64,000 nt of DNA from Micromonospora sp. WMMA1363 (GTDB taxonomy: Bacteria; Actinomycetota; Actinomycetes; Mycobacteriales; Micromonosporaceae): contig NZ_JAUALB010000001.1 of NCBI RefSeq assembly GCF_030345795.1, positions 1,979,001-2,043,000 of the forward strand. The letters run 5' to 3'. A program made the position numbers and the translations under genes. The notes beneath the pieces were generated by a model that did no database searches, had not been told where the DNA came from, and worked only from the letters and a program-made list of their open reading frames with translations. This document shows positions 43,769-52,258 of the stretch, one piece after another. How positions within the stretch are numbered: position 1 is the stretch's first letter; the number at the start of each line of letters is the position of its first letter.

Positions 43769-44650
43769 GTGACCTTCTCCCTCGTCGCCCGCTCCGACGA
43801 CGGTCGGCTGCACGGTGTCGTCGTGGCCAGCCGGTTCCTCGCCGCCGGAGCCCTGGTCCCGGCCGCCGAGGCCGAGGTCGGCGCGCTGGCCACCCAGGCC
43901 CACGTGAACCTGGCCTACCGTGCGCAGGGGCTCGCGCTGCTGCGCACCGGGGTGGCCGCGACCGATGTGGTCGCCGGGTTGGTCGCCGCGGATGGCGAGC
44001 GCGACCGCCGGCAGCTCGGTGTGGTGGGCGGCACCGGCGCGGGTGGCACCTGGACCGGCCCGAGGTGCCGTCCCTGGGCGGGTGGCCAGGCCGGGGACGG
44101 CTGGGCCGCGCAGGGCAACATCCTCGCCGGCCGGCACGTGATCGACGCGGTACGCGACGGCTGGCTCGGCGGGTCGCCGCTGCCCTTCGCGGACCGGCTC
44201 GTCGCCGCGCTACGCGCCGGTGACGAGGCCGGCGGCGACCGGCGGGGCCGGCAGAGCGCCGGGCTGTTGGTGGTCGAACGCGGCGCCGGGTACGGCGGCA
44301 CCGGTGACGTCCTGGTCGACCTGCGGGTCGACGACCACCCCGACCCGGTCGCCGAGTTGGGCCGGCTGCTCGCCGTACACACCCTGCTGTTCGGCCGGCC
44401 GGATCCGACGACCCTGCTCGACCTCACCGGTGCGGTCGCCGCCGAGGTGGCCGCCCTGCTGACCGCGCTCGGGTACTCGGTCGACCCGGCCGCGCCGGAG
44501 GACGCCCTGGTCTCCTGGGCGGGCTTGGAGAACCTGGAGGAGCGGCTGGCGCCGGGCCGCATCGACCCGATCGTGCTCGACCGTCTCCGCGGGGCGACGC
44601 CGCATGTGCCGGCGCCCCGGCCCGGCAGTGACGCCATCCCCACCACCTGA
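43769..44650 (+). CDS. DUF1028-family protein
   Basis: The 293-residue protein matches the DUF1028 (Ntn-hydrolase-like) family: the start TFSLVARSDDGRLHGVVVAS, then SRFLAAGALVPAAEAEVGAL and ATQAHVNLAYRAQGLALLRTG, and GWAAQGNILAGRHVIDAV. Members are predicted hydrolases with an N-terminal nucleophile-like fold; no reaction is established. GTG 43769 is the family start. A 19-bp tandem duplication (44629-44666) covers its last codons and stop. Confidence 0.88.
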   Translation: MTFSLVARSDDGRLHGVVVASRFLAAGALVPAAEAEVGALATQAHVNLAYRAQGLALLRTGVAATDVVAGLVAADGERDRRQLGVVGGTGAGGTWTGPRCRPWAGGQAGDGWAAQGNILAGRHVIDAVRDGWLGGSPLPFADRLVAALRAGDEAGGDRRGRQSAGLLVVERGAGYGGTGDVLVDLRVDDHPDPVAELGRLLAVHTLLFGRPDPTTLLDLTGAVAAEVAALLTALGYSVDPAAPEDALVSWAGLENLEERLAPGRIDPIVLDRLRGATPHVPAPRPGSDAIPTT

Positions 44651-44787
44651 CGCCATCCCCACCACCTGAGGCCGTCCGCGGCGGACGCGGCGCCCAGGCG
44701 CCGGCAGCCGGAGCGACGCCCGTCGAGCGACGGGCCGAGCCGCGACCGGGCGTGGGCCGCGCGTGAACCCGGGGCCTAATGTGGTGC

Positions 44788-45456
44788 TCAGGGCGCGAAG
44801 GAGAGCCAGCGGAAGCCGGCGGCGGCCACGGCCGCGCGTTCCGCGGCGATCAGCGGTGCTCGGCCGGTGGTCTTGCGGATGAGGGTGAGCCGGTCCCACC
44901 CCAGCGCGGGCGGGACCGGACGGCCGCCGGTGAGCAGGTCAGCCACGACGACGGCCGCGGTCGGGGTCAGCCACGGCGGGCGGTCGAGCGCCGCCGCCAG
45001 GTCCAGGCCGTGCACCCCGACCTCCACCACCCGGGTTCGCAGGAATTCGACCACGGTCATCGCGTCCCCGTGCCGGGTGCGGACCACCCGGTGGGGCGGC
45101 TGGGCGTGCACCGCGTCGAGCGTGGCGCGCCAGCCGCGGTCGACGCCGTCGGCGAGGCCGGCGGCGGTGACCTCCCGGCCGCCCTGTCGACCACTGTCGA
45201 TCCGCTCGGCATCCACGGTCGGGGTGAACTTCGCGGCGCCGAAGTAGCCGGCGGCGTCCACCTCGGCCCGGGGCGGGGCCGGGGCGGCCAGCATGTCGGT
45301 CAGTCGCCCGACACCGGTCCGTACGTGGGCGAGTAGCTCCCGGACGGTCCACGGCCGGCAGTCGGTGGGCCGGTCCAGGTCGGTCTCGGTCAGCCCGTGC
45401 AGCACCTCGACCAGGCGGATGCACTCGTCCCGGAACGCCTCGGGTGCCGCCGGCAC
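44788..45456 (-). CDS. Maleylpyruvate isomerase/DinB-superfamily protein
   Basis: The 222-residue protein has the four-helix pattern of mycothiol-dependent maleylpyruvate isomerase-like proteins: CIRLVEVLHGLTETDLDRPT, CRPWTVRELLAHVRTGVGRL with the conserved His, and LRTRVVEVGVHGLDLAAALD near the metal-binding His. GTG 45456 lies 3 nt after the stop of the PAP2 gene. Such proteins use mycothiol or metal for thiol transfer, isomerisation or detoxification; the substrate is unknown. Confidence 0.8.
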   Translation of the reverse strand: MPAAPEAFRDECIRLVEVLHGLTETDLDRPTDCRPWTVRELLAHVRTGVGRLTDMLAAPAPPRAEVDAAGYFGAAKFTPTVDAERIDSGRQGGREVTAAGLADGVDRGWRATLDAVHAQPPHRVVRTRHGDAMTVVEFLRTRVVEVGVHGLDLAAALDRPPWLTPTAAVVVADLLTGGRPVPPALGWDRLTLIRKTTGRAPLIAAERAAVAAAGFRWLSFAP

Positions 45457-45458
45457 GG

Positions 45459-46346
45459 TCAGCCCTTGTGGCGGGGGACGACGCGGTGGACGCTGAGCAG
45501 CACCAGGGCCATGACCACGCCCATGGTGCCGGCGATCCCGGCGGCACTGCCCGCATACCCGACGAAGAGCAGGCGGCGACTCAGGTCGACCGGGGCGGCC
45601 GGGGCCACGTCGGCCAGCCCGTTCAGCGCGAGCGCGCAGGACGCCGCGGCGAGTAAGCCGCCGACGCCGAGCACCGCGGCGGCGGTCCGGTGTGCTTCGG
45701 CCGAGTCGACCTGCGCCTGCTCCCGCTGCGTGATCAGCAGCAGCAGGCCACCCAGCGCCGCCCACACGCCCACCACGAGGTAGGCGGCCACCGCGTCGCT
45801 GGGGCGGTGCCAGCCGGCGGAGAGGGTGGCCACCCCGGCCACCGCCGCGTAGGCGGCGCCGATGAACGCGCCGGTGGCCCGGATCGTACGGGGCAGGACG
45901 AGCACCAGTGCCACCGCCACCGAGGCAGCGACGGTGGTGTGGCCGCTCGGCAGGCTGTTGCCGGCGTAGATCCGCTCGGGGTCGATACCGAAGTCCGGCC
46001 GGGCGAGACCGTACTTGAGTGCCTGCGTTGTGACGTTCGCCCCGACGATGAGCAGTGTGGCGGTGACGGCCAGCACGACCCGTCCGCGGATCAGCGCGAT
46101 GAAGCCGATCACGGCGGTGGCGGCCAGCAGCGACACCACCGACATGGCGTTGAGGATCCGGTCGACCGGGCCGTCGATACGGTCCTGGCCGATCCGGTTG
46201 CCGGCCAGCGCGACCGTGTCGATCCACTGGCCCAGCTCGGTGTGCAGGGCCGCCCGCCACACGGCGAGGAAGGCGGCCGTCTGCAGCAACACCAGCATGA
46301 CCAACCAGAGCGTGGTCCAACCCCTCGCCGTCGCGCGCACCCGCAC
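45459..46346 (-). CDS. PAP2-family membrane phosphatase
   Basis: The 295-residue polytopic protein carries all three PAP2 motifs: KYGLARPD, NSLPSGHTTVAAS and SAGWHRPSDAVAAY, with catalytic His in the last two. It should dephosphorylate a lipid phosphate at the membrane, for example undecaprenyl diphosphate or phosphatidate. GTG 46346 begins a short basic segment before the first helix. Two more helices follow the phosphatase core (LGVGGLLAAASCALALNGL; AGIAGTMGVVMALVLLSVH). Confidence 0.92.
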   Translation of the reverse strand: MRVRATARGWTTLWLVMLVLLQTAAFLAVWRAALHTELGQWIDTVALAGNRIGQDRIDGPVDRILNAMSVVSLLAATAVIGFIALIRGRVVLAVTATLLIVGANVTTQALKYGLARPDFGIDPERIYAGNSLPSGHTTVAASVAVALVLVLPRTIRATGAFIGAAYAAVAGVATLSAGWHRPSDAVAAYLVVGVWAALGGLLLLITQREQAQVDSAEAHRTAAAVLGVGGLLAAASCALALNGLADVAPAAPVDLSRRLLFVGYAGSAAGIAGTMGVVMALVLLSVHRVVPRHKG

Positions 46347-46522
46347 AATTTAGCGACACGTCACACCCGCCACCCCGGTGGCCCACCGCCCTCCCGCGAC
46401 TAGGTTTGGGGCGTGCCTCGTCGCTGCCGGTGGCCATGTCGTCGGGCAGGCGATGGATCGAGGACGGTGGGTGGACACCTCCCATCGACCGGCACTCGTG
46501 GCGTGGGCGGTAGGAGGTGACG

Positions 46523-47257
46523 GTGAGCAGCACACCGGAGCACGGGGCAGCCCCGGCGGGGCGAGAGGAGTCCCTCGCCGACCTGCTCGGCGGGCGCCGC
46601 GGCGCGCTCGACGCCACCCTGCCGCCGGTGGCGTTCGCCGTGGGCTGGTTGCTCGGTGGGGAGTCGCTGCCGGTCGGGGTCGGCGCGGCGCTGGTGACCG
46701 GGGTGGCGGTGGCCGGGTGGCGGTGGTATCACAGGCACCGGCCGCGGTCGGTGCTGGTCGGCCTGCTCGCGGTCTGCGTGGCCGCGCTGGTCGCGCTGCG
46801 GACCGGTCGGGCCGAGGACTTCTTCCTGGTGCAGTTGGTGGCCAACGCGGCGAGCGCGCTCGCCTGGATGGTCAGCATCGTGATCCGCTGGCCGCTGCTC
46901 GGGGTGCTGGTCGGTGTCGTGCTCGGTCAGCGCGGCCGGTGGCGGCGAGATCCGGCGCTGCTGCGGGGGTACGGGCGGGGCAGCTGGGTGTGGACCGGCA
47001 CGTACCTGTTGCGGGTGGCGGTGTTCCTGCCGCTGTGGCTCGGCGGGCAGGTCGTCGCGCTGACCGCCGCCCGGGTGGCGTTGACCTGGCCGCTGGTGGC
47101 CGCCGCGCTGGCGGTGAGTTGGGTGGTCGTCCGCCGGTCGCTGCCGGCCGGCCACCCCGGCCTGCGCCATCCCGTCGGTTTGGCAGCGCCGGTGACGTCG
47201 GCGACGATCGCTCCGGAGCGATCAGGGGCTGGAAGCGATCAAGGGCTGGAAATGTAA
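46523..47257 (+). CDS. DUF3159 membrane protein
   Basis: The 244-residue protein has about six membrane segments and the DUF3159 patterns DLLGGRRGALDATLPPVAFA and YHRHRPRSVLVGLLAV, plus RDPALLRGYGRGSWVWTGTY. GTG 46523 is chosen over GTG 46517 because AGGAGG (46512-46517) then has workable spacing. Members are actinobacterial integral membrane proteins without known function, often near RNA- or peptidase-related genes. A strong hairpin follows two bases after its stop. Confidence 0.85.
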   Translation: MSSTPEHGAAPAGREESLADLLGGRRGALDATLPPVAFAVGWLLGGESLPVGVGAALVTGVAVAGWRWYHRHRPRSVLVGLLAVCVAALVALRTGRAEDFFLVQLVANAASALAWMVSIVIRWPLLGVLVGVVLGQRGRWRRDPALLRGYGRGSWVWTGTYLLRVAVFLPLWLGGQVVALTAARVALTWPLVAAALAVSWVVVRRSLPAGHPGLRHPVGLAAPVTSATIAPERSGAGSDQGLEM

Positions 47258-47258
47258 G

Positions 47259-47290
47259 GGAGAGGCCGCCACGGGGGGAGCGGCCTCTCC
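47259..47290 (+). terminator. Perfect 11-bp hairpin after DUF3159 gene
   Basis: GGAGAGGCCGC (47259-47269) pairs perfectly with GCGGCCTCTCC (47280-47290) around a 10-nt loop. It starts right after the stop codon. There is no T tract behind it, as is common for actinobacterial terminators. Confidence 0.85.
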
Positions 47291-47446
47291 GGTGACGTAC
47301 GTTACTCCGTCGCGGTCCGTTCCGTGATCCCGGAAGGGCTTGTTTTTTGGGCTTTTCGCGCCCTGCGCACGACCGGGTGGTGGGGTGGGCCGGCCGATCC
47401 GCTCCGTCGGCCGGCTGGCTGGCCCACCACGGCCCGATCGCGGGCG

Positions 47447-48826
47447 TCAGGAGGGTGGGGCGATCTCGTCCGTCCGGCCGGTGTCGGCGAGCCGAGCGGC
47501 GTCGCCGAGCCGACCGAGCGCGATCAGGGCCGCACCCGTCGCGCCGATCTCCGGATTCCGCTGGTGCCGCACCGAGCGGGGCGCCAGCGCCCCGGCGAAG
47601 GCCGCCCGCCACCACCCGGACGCGGCGAGCGCCCCTCCACCGAGGACAACCTCGACCGGTGAGTCCAGATCAGACTCCAGCACTGCCAGATCGTCCGCGA
47701 CAAGATCGCTCAGCCCCCGCATCATCCCGGCGAGGATCTCCACCGCGGTGGTGCCGAAGCTCAGCCCGCGCAGTTCCCCCGAGCCGGCCGGGGCCACACC
47801 GGGCGGCCGGTCACCACCGAAGCGGACGTTCGACGGCGGCCCGCCGTCGACGGGCACCAGCGCCAGCGCCTGGTCCAGCGCGGCTCCCTCGGGAAGGCGA
47901 AGCTCCCGATTCGCCCAGGCAAAGAGGTTACCCCCGGAGGAGTACGCGGCGCCGGTCACCACGTGGTGGTGGTCGACCCGGTACCGCCAGAGCCGATGCG
48001 GCAGGTACGGCTGCCGGGTCCCCGCCGGGAGGGCCTCGACCAGCCGGACCGCCGCCGAGGTGCCCACGGTCACCGCCGCTCGTTTCCGGTCGATGCAGCC
48101 GGAGCCGACGTTGGACGCGGCGCCGTCGCCCACCGCGGCGGCCCACCGCGCCCCGGCGAGCTGCGGCCACCGACACGCGTGCTCCGGACGCAACCGCCCG
48201 CGCCAGCCGGCCGGCGCCAGCTCTGGCAACTCCGCGGGACCGACGCCGGCCAGCACGCACGCCTCCGGGTCCCAGTCCAGCGTGCGCAGGTCGAGCAGGC
48301 CGGTGCCGGAGGCCTGGGACACCGACATGGGAGCGTTGTCGAGCAGAACGCCCAGGACGTACTCGGCCAGACCGGCGAAGCGGGTGATCCGGGTCCCGGT
48401 CCGAGCGCGCAGCCAGGGCCCCCGCATGCTCCAGTAGCCGCGGTGCCACCACGTGCCCGTGCGCTGGTGGAACGCCTCCGGGTCGGCCGGGCCGGGTGCC
48501 CCGGGCGCCGGCTCCGACCGGGTGTCCAGCCAGCTCAGCACGGGGCCCAGCGGTGCGCCGTCGGGGCCGAGCGCAACGACCGAGTGCCACTGCGCGGATG
48601 TCGCCACCAGCTGGATGTCGCGCAGGTGGTCACCGGCGGCGAGCTCGTCCAGGCACTCGACCAGACCGGCCAGGTAGCGCCCGGCGTCCAGGGTGCCGGT
48701 GCCGTCCCGGCCGACCGTGGCGCTGGTCCGGCGCCGGACCAGCGCCCCCGGCAGCGGCCGGGCGTCGGCGTCCAGCACGAGGCCGCGTACCGAGGAGGTA
48801 CCCAGGTCGAGCGCGAGAATCTTCAT
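47447..48826 (-). CDS. FGGY-family carbohydrate kinase
   Basis: The 459-residue sugar kinase has the actin-like phosphate motif ILALDLGTSSVRGLVLDADA at the start, TSAQWHSVVALGPDG, and the second phosphate/adenosine motifs AAVTVGTSAAVRL and VVLGGGALAASGWW. It is most like gluconokinase/xylulokinase-type FGGY enzymes; the sugar cannot be assigned. ATG 48826 is the natural family start. It is transcribed away from the trp leader, sharing the spacer 48827-48913. Confidence 0.9.
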   Translation of the reverse strand: MKILALDLGTSSVRGLVLDADARPLPGALVRRRTSATVGRDGTGTLDAGRYLAGLVECLDELAAGDHLRDIQLVATSAQWHSVVALGPDGAPLGPVLSWLDTRSEPAPGAPGPADPEAFHQRTGTWWHRGYWSMRGPWLRARTGTRITRFAGLAEYVLGVLLDNAPMSVSQASGTGLLDLRTLDWDPEACVLAGVGPAELPELAPAGWRGRLRPEHACRWPQLAGARWAAAVGDGAASNVGSGCIDRKRAAVTVGTSAAVRLVEALPAGTRQPYLPHRLWRYRVDHHHVVTGAAYSSGGNLFAWANRELRLPEGAALDQALALVPVDGGPPSNVRFGGDRPPGVAPAGSGELRGLSFGTTAVEILAGMMRGLSDLVADDLAVLESDLDSPVEVVLGGGALAASGWWRAAFAGALAPRSVRHQRNPEIGATGAALIALGRLGDAARLADTGRTDEIAPPS

Positions 48827-48913
48827 CGCCGGTCACGTTATCCGGCCCGCCGGCCTCGTGCCGGCTGACGCGTCCGGCTTCCGCCTGCGGCGGGGAACGC
48901 GTACGGTGGCCAC

Positions 48914-48973
48914 ATGCTCGCGCACCTGTCCTGCTGGTGGCCCGCCGACCCGGCGGCCATCCCCCGCGCGTAG
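48914..48973 (+). CDS. trp leader peptide with tandem Trp codons
   Basis: ATG 48914 opens a 19-codon frame reading MLAHLSCWWPADPAAIPRA with two adjacent Trp codons (TGGTGG), ended by TAG 48971-48973. It resembles Trp-rich leaders of streptomycete trpE genes. A candidate -10 TACGGT (48902-48907), 17 bp after TTCCGC, would start transcription at or next to the ATG, so the leader may be translated leaderless. It precedes an attenuator and the fused anthranilate synthase gene. Confidence 0.85.
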   Translation: MLAHLSCWWPADPAAIPRA

Positions 48974-48981
48974 CTACCCAC

Positions 48982-49044
48982 GCGGCCGCCCCTCGAGGCG
49001 GTCGCCGGTCTCCACCGGGCACCCCGACCGCCTTCGGCGGGCGG
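48982..49044 (+). promoter_or_regulatory. trp attenuator (alternative RNA hairpins)
   Basis: Segment 2 (GGCGGTCG, 48997-49004) can pair with segment 1 (GCGGCCGCC, 48982-48990; nine pairs including one G-U when extended to 49005) or perfectly with segment 3 (CGACCGCC, 49025-49032). Segment 3 can instead form the hairpin CCGCC-TTC-GGCGG (49028-49040). These 1:2, 2:3 and 3:4 pairings exclude one another, as in classical attenuation. No U tract follows, so the 3:4 hairpin may end transcription by another means or block the ribosome site. Confidence 0.8.
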
Positions 49045-49067
49045 CAACCCGGCCCCGAGGAGACCCG

Positions 49068-50981
49068 ATGACCCACTTTTCCGAGTTGCTCACCGCCGTG
49101 ACCGCCGGCGTCGACCCCGGCCCGTTCGCGCTCGTACGCCGTGCGGACGCCGACCACCTGGACCTGTTCACCGGCTCGGTGGCCACGGTGTCGCGGCTCG
49201 CCGATATCCCGCTGCCCGACGCGGTGTCCGGGCCGTGCACGCTCGCGCTGGTGCCCTACCGGCAGGTCGTCGAGCGCGGCTTCACCTGCGTCGACGACGC
49301 CGTTCCGCTGGAGTGCCTGCGGGTCGACCGGCGGGAGCGGGTCGGTCTCGCCGCGACGCTGGGTGTGCTGCCCGACGCCCCGGTGGAGACCACCGGGGCG
49401 GACTTCGACGTCTCCGACGACGAGTACGCCACGACGGTGGGTCGGGTGCTGGCCGAGGAGATCGGCCGTGGGGAGGGCGCCAACTTCGTCATCCACCGCA
49501 CCCTGCACGCCACCGTGCAGGGTCCGCCGCTGCGGGCGGCGCTGGCGGCCCTGCGCTCGCTGCTGCTGCGGGAGCGGGGCGCGTACTGGACCTTCGTGGT
49601 GCACACCGGCTCCCGCACCCTGGTCGGGGCGAGCCCGGAGCGGCACGTCAGCGTCGACGACGGGCTGGTCATGATGAACCCGATCAGCGGCACCTTCCGG
49701 CACACCGGCACGCTGGCCGACCGCGCCGCGCTGCTGCGTTTCCTCGTCGACCCGAAGGAGGTCGAGGAGCTGTACATGGTGCTCGACGAGGAGCTGAAGA
49801 TGATGGCCGCCGTGGCGGAGCGGGGTGGTCAGGTGGTCGGCCCGTACCTGAAGGAGATGTCCCACCTCGCGCACACCGAGTACCTGCTCGCCGGTCACGG
49901 CGCGAAGGACGTCCGCGAGGTGCTGCGGGAGACGATGTTCGCACCGACGGTGACCGGCAGCCCGATGGAGAACGCCTGCCGGGTCATCGCCCGGCACGAG
50001 CGCACCGGCCGACGCTACTACGCGGGTGTGCTGGCACTGCTCGGCCGGGACGCGGCCGGCCGGCAGACCCTGGACGCGCCGATCCTGATCCGCACCGCCG
50101 AACTGTCACCAACCGGGGAGCTGCGGGTGCCCGTCGGAGCGACCCTGGTCCGCCACTCGTCGCCGGAGGGAGAGGTGGCCGAGACCCACGCCAAGGCGGC
50201 CGGCGTCCTCGCCGCCCTGGGGCTCGGTCCGCAGGCCCCCGCGCCGACGCCGGGGGCGCTGAACCGGCTCACCGACGACCCGGAGGTACGGGCCGCCCTG
50301 GCGGCCCGGAATCGGCCACTGGCCCGATTCTGGCTCGACCAGCGGCCGGCGGATGCCCCGGGCCGCCCCGGGCTGGTCGGCCGCCACGTGCTGATCGTGG
50401 ACGGGGAGGACACCTTCACCGGCATGCTCGCCCATCAGTTGCGGGCCCTCGGTCTCGCCACCGATCTGCGGCCGTGGCACACACCCGGCTCGCTGGACGG
50501 GTACGACCTGGTGGTCGTCGGCCCGGGCCCGGGCGATCCCACGGCCGTGGCCGAGCCGAAGATGGTGACGATGCGCGGACTGCTGGCCGGGCAACTCGCC
50601 GTTGGGCGGCCGACGCTGGCGGTCTGCCTGGGGCACCAGCTGCTCTGCGGGCTGCTGGGACTGCCCGTGCACCGCCGCGACACTCCCTACCAGGGGCTGC
50701 AACGGGAGGTGTCACTCTTCGGTGCGCGGCGGCGGGTCGGCTTCTACTCCACGTTCGCCGCGCGGGCGGACGCCGACCGGCTGGACACCCCGTACGGGCC
50801 GGTGGAGCTGGCCCGCGACGACGTCGACGGGACGGTGCACGCGCTGCGCGGCCCGGGCGTCGCCGGGGTGCAGTTCCATCCCGAGTCGGTGCTCAGCGCG
50901 GACGGCGTGGACGTCCTCGCCGAGCTGCTCGGTGGCCTGCTGCCCGCACCGACCGCGCCAGGACTGGCGTACCGGGCGTAG
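49068..50981 (+). CDS. Fused anthranilate synthase (TrpE-TrpG, PhzE-like)
   Basis: The 637-residue protein joins a chorismate-binding synthase domain (EGANFVIHRTLHATVQG, VGASPERHVSV, MMNPISGTFRHTG, DEELKMMAAVAERGGQVVGP, ACRVIARHERTGRRYYAG) to a class I glutamine amidotransferase domain (VVVGPGPGDPTA, TLAVCLGHQLLCGLLGLP with the catalytic Cys, and GVQFHPESVLS with the catalytic His). It makes anthranilate from chorismate and glutamine; an ADIC synthase as in phenazine pathways is the alternative. The Trp-codon leader and attenuator just upstream favour tryptophan biosynthesis. ATG 49068 follows GAGGAG. Confidence 0.92.
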   Translation: MTHFSELLTAVTAGVDPGPFALVRRADADHLDLFTGSVATVSRLADIPLPDAVSGPCTLALVPYRQVVERGFTCVDDAVPLECLRVDRRERVGLAATLGVLPDAPVETTGADFDVSDDEYATTVGRVLAEEIGRGEGANFVIHRTLHATVQGPPLRAALAALRSLLLRERGAYWTFVVHTGSRTLVGASPERHVSVDDGLVMMNPISGTFRHTGTLADRAALLRFLVDPKEVEELYMVLDEELKMMAAVAERGGQVVGPYLKEMSHLAHTEYLLAGHGAKDVREVLRETMFAPTVTGSPMENACRVIARHERTGRRYYAGVLALLGRDAAGRQTLDAPILIRTAELSPTGELRVPVGATLVRHSSPEGEVAETHAKAAGVLAALGLGPQAPAPTPGALNRLTDDPEVRAALAARNRPLARFWLDQRPADAPGRPGLVGRHVLIVDGEDTFTGMLAHQLRALGLATDLRPWHTPGSLDGYDLVVVGPGPGDPTAVAEPKMVTMRGLLAGQLAVGRPTLAVCLGHQLLCGLLGLPVHRRDTPYQGLQREVSLFGARRRVGFYSTFAARADADRLDTPYGPVELARDDVDGTVHALRGPGVAGVQFHPESVLSADGVDVLAELLGGLLPAPTAPGLAYRA

Positions 50982-51092
50982 TCGGGGCCGCCGCCGCAGG
51001 CCCCGGTGGGCGACGACCGGCGGATCGGACGGGCTGAGAGACCCGTCCGGCACCGCCGGTCGGCCGTGCCGTGCCGCCAGGCGGCCGTGCCG

Positions 51093-51156
51093 CCCCGTGC
51101 CGTGCCGCTAGCCGGCCATGCCCGCCCCGTGCCGTGCCGCTAGGCGGCCATGCCCG
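51093..51156. repeat. 32-bp tandem duplication over the wrbA stop codon
   Basis: CCCCGTGCCGTGCCGCTAGC and the following 12 bases (51093-51124) are repeated at 51125-51156 with one difference (C for G). The second copy contains the last codons and stop of the wrbA-like gene, so the first copy is a spare piece of the gene's end lying behind it. Confidence 0.9.
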
Positions 51157-51757
51157 CCTTCAGCGCGGTGCCGATCTGCACCGCCCGCCGGGCGGTGAGC
51201 GCCGCCGCGCCCAGGGCGTTGCTGTCCGGGGCGATCTCACCGTTGTTGCTGGTGTGCGACGCGCCGTACGGGTTGCCGGCGACGAACTGGCTCGGGTCCG
51301 TGTAGCCGGGGGTGACCACGATCCCGCCCCAGTGGTAGAAGACCGAGAACAGCGAGGTCAGGGTGGTCTCCTGCCCGCCGTGGGAGGTCGCGGTCGACGT
51401 GAAGGCCGAGTAGACCTTGTTGGCCAGCACGCCCTTCGCCCACAGCGGGCCGGTGGTGTCGATGAACTGCTTGAGCTGGGCGGCGACCAGGCCGTACCGG
51501 GTGGGCGACCCGAGGATCACCACGTCCGCCCAGTCGAGGTCGTCAGGCTGGGCTTCCGGCACCTCCTGGGTCTCCAGGTGGTGCGCATGCCAGCCGGAGT
51601 TGGAGCGGATCGCCTCGTCCGGCGCCAACTCCCGTACCTTACGCAGCCGCACCTCGGCACCGGCGTCGCCGGCGGCCTCGCACACTGCCTTGGCCAACTG
51701 GTAGGTGATACCGGTGGCGCTGTAATAGATCACCACGACCTTGGTCTTGGCAGCCAT
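51140..51757 (-). CDS. wrbA: NAD(P)H:quinone oxidoreductase, WrbA type
   Basis: The 205-residue flavodoxin-fold protein has the FMN phosphate loop YYSATGITYQLAKAV, the FMN ring region GSPTRYGLVAAQLKQFID, and the WrbA-type strand FTSTATSHGGQETTLTSLFS followed by VTPGYTDP. It reduces quinones by two electrons and protects against redox stress. ATG 51757 begins the family N terminus. Its 3' end lies in a 32-bp tandem duplication. Confidence 0.93.
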   Translation of the reverse strand: MAAKTKVVVIYYSATGITYQLAKAVCEAAGDAGAEVRLRKVRELAPDEAIRSNSGWHAHHLETQEVPEAQPDDLDWADVVILGSPTRYGLVAAQLKQFIDTTGPLWAKGVLANKVYSAFTSTATSHGGQETTLTSLFSVFYHWGGIVVTPGYTDPSQFVAGNPYGASHTSNNGEIAPDSNALGAAALTARRAVQIGTALKAGMAA

Positions 51758-52258
51758 CGGATGCCCTTCTCTTCGACAATCGGGTCAGCCCGGCCGTCTA
51801 CCCGGTAGTTGCGGCGTCAAACGCTGCCGCGGACGCGCCGACCGTTAGCCGCCGCTCCGGCCGGGGGCAGTGCGGCTCGACGCGCTGGTGGCCACGAACG
51901 TCCGGGGGCGGCACTCTGGCGTCCGCTGGGCTTCGAGGACGTCGGGTCGGGTCCCGAAGGGTTTCCGGCACCCCGACGGAGGGTTACGAGGATCTGCTGG
52001 TCACGTACCGGCGGTGGTGAATCTGTTCGTCGCCGTGACTCACGACATCCGCACGTTCCGCCGGGACGTGACCGGTGACGGGTCGGCGACCGGAATCATC
52101 GCCGCGTCGACGCCGGCGTGGCGGCCGCCGCGACCGACGAACCGACGTGGTCGCGCATCGCCAGCGACGGGAACTGGCGAAGCGCGATCAGGGGCTGGTC
52201 GGCGCGGATCGAACGGCAGGCCCGAGCCGGGCCGAGGGGACGGTTCGCGCTTTCCGGA
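51758..52258. other. Gap with a decayed GNAT gene and no intact gene
   Basis: This 500-nt stretch lies between two leftward genes. It contains fragments of an acetyltransferase in three plus-strand frames (see 51868-52019). The rest, 52020-52258, shows no recognisable gene. Confidence 0.6.
51868..52019 (+). pseudogene. GNAT acetyltransferase C-terminal remnant, frameshifted
   Basis: Three frames in order give LDALVATNV, then LGFEDVGSGPEGF, GFRHPDGG, and finally GYEDLLVTYRRW before TGA 52017-52019. Together they match the end of a GNAT acetyltransferase (the Y-x-x-x-GF-x-x-V strand and terminal YEDLLL). At least two frameshifts and the missing N-terminal half mean it is dead. Confidence 0.55.
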
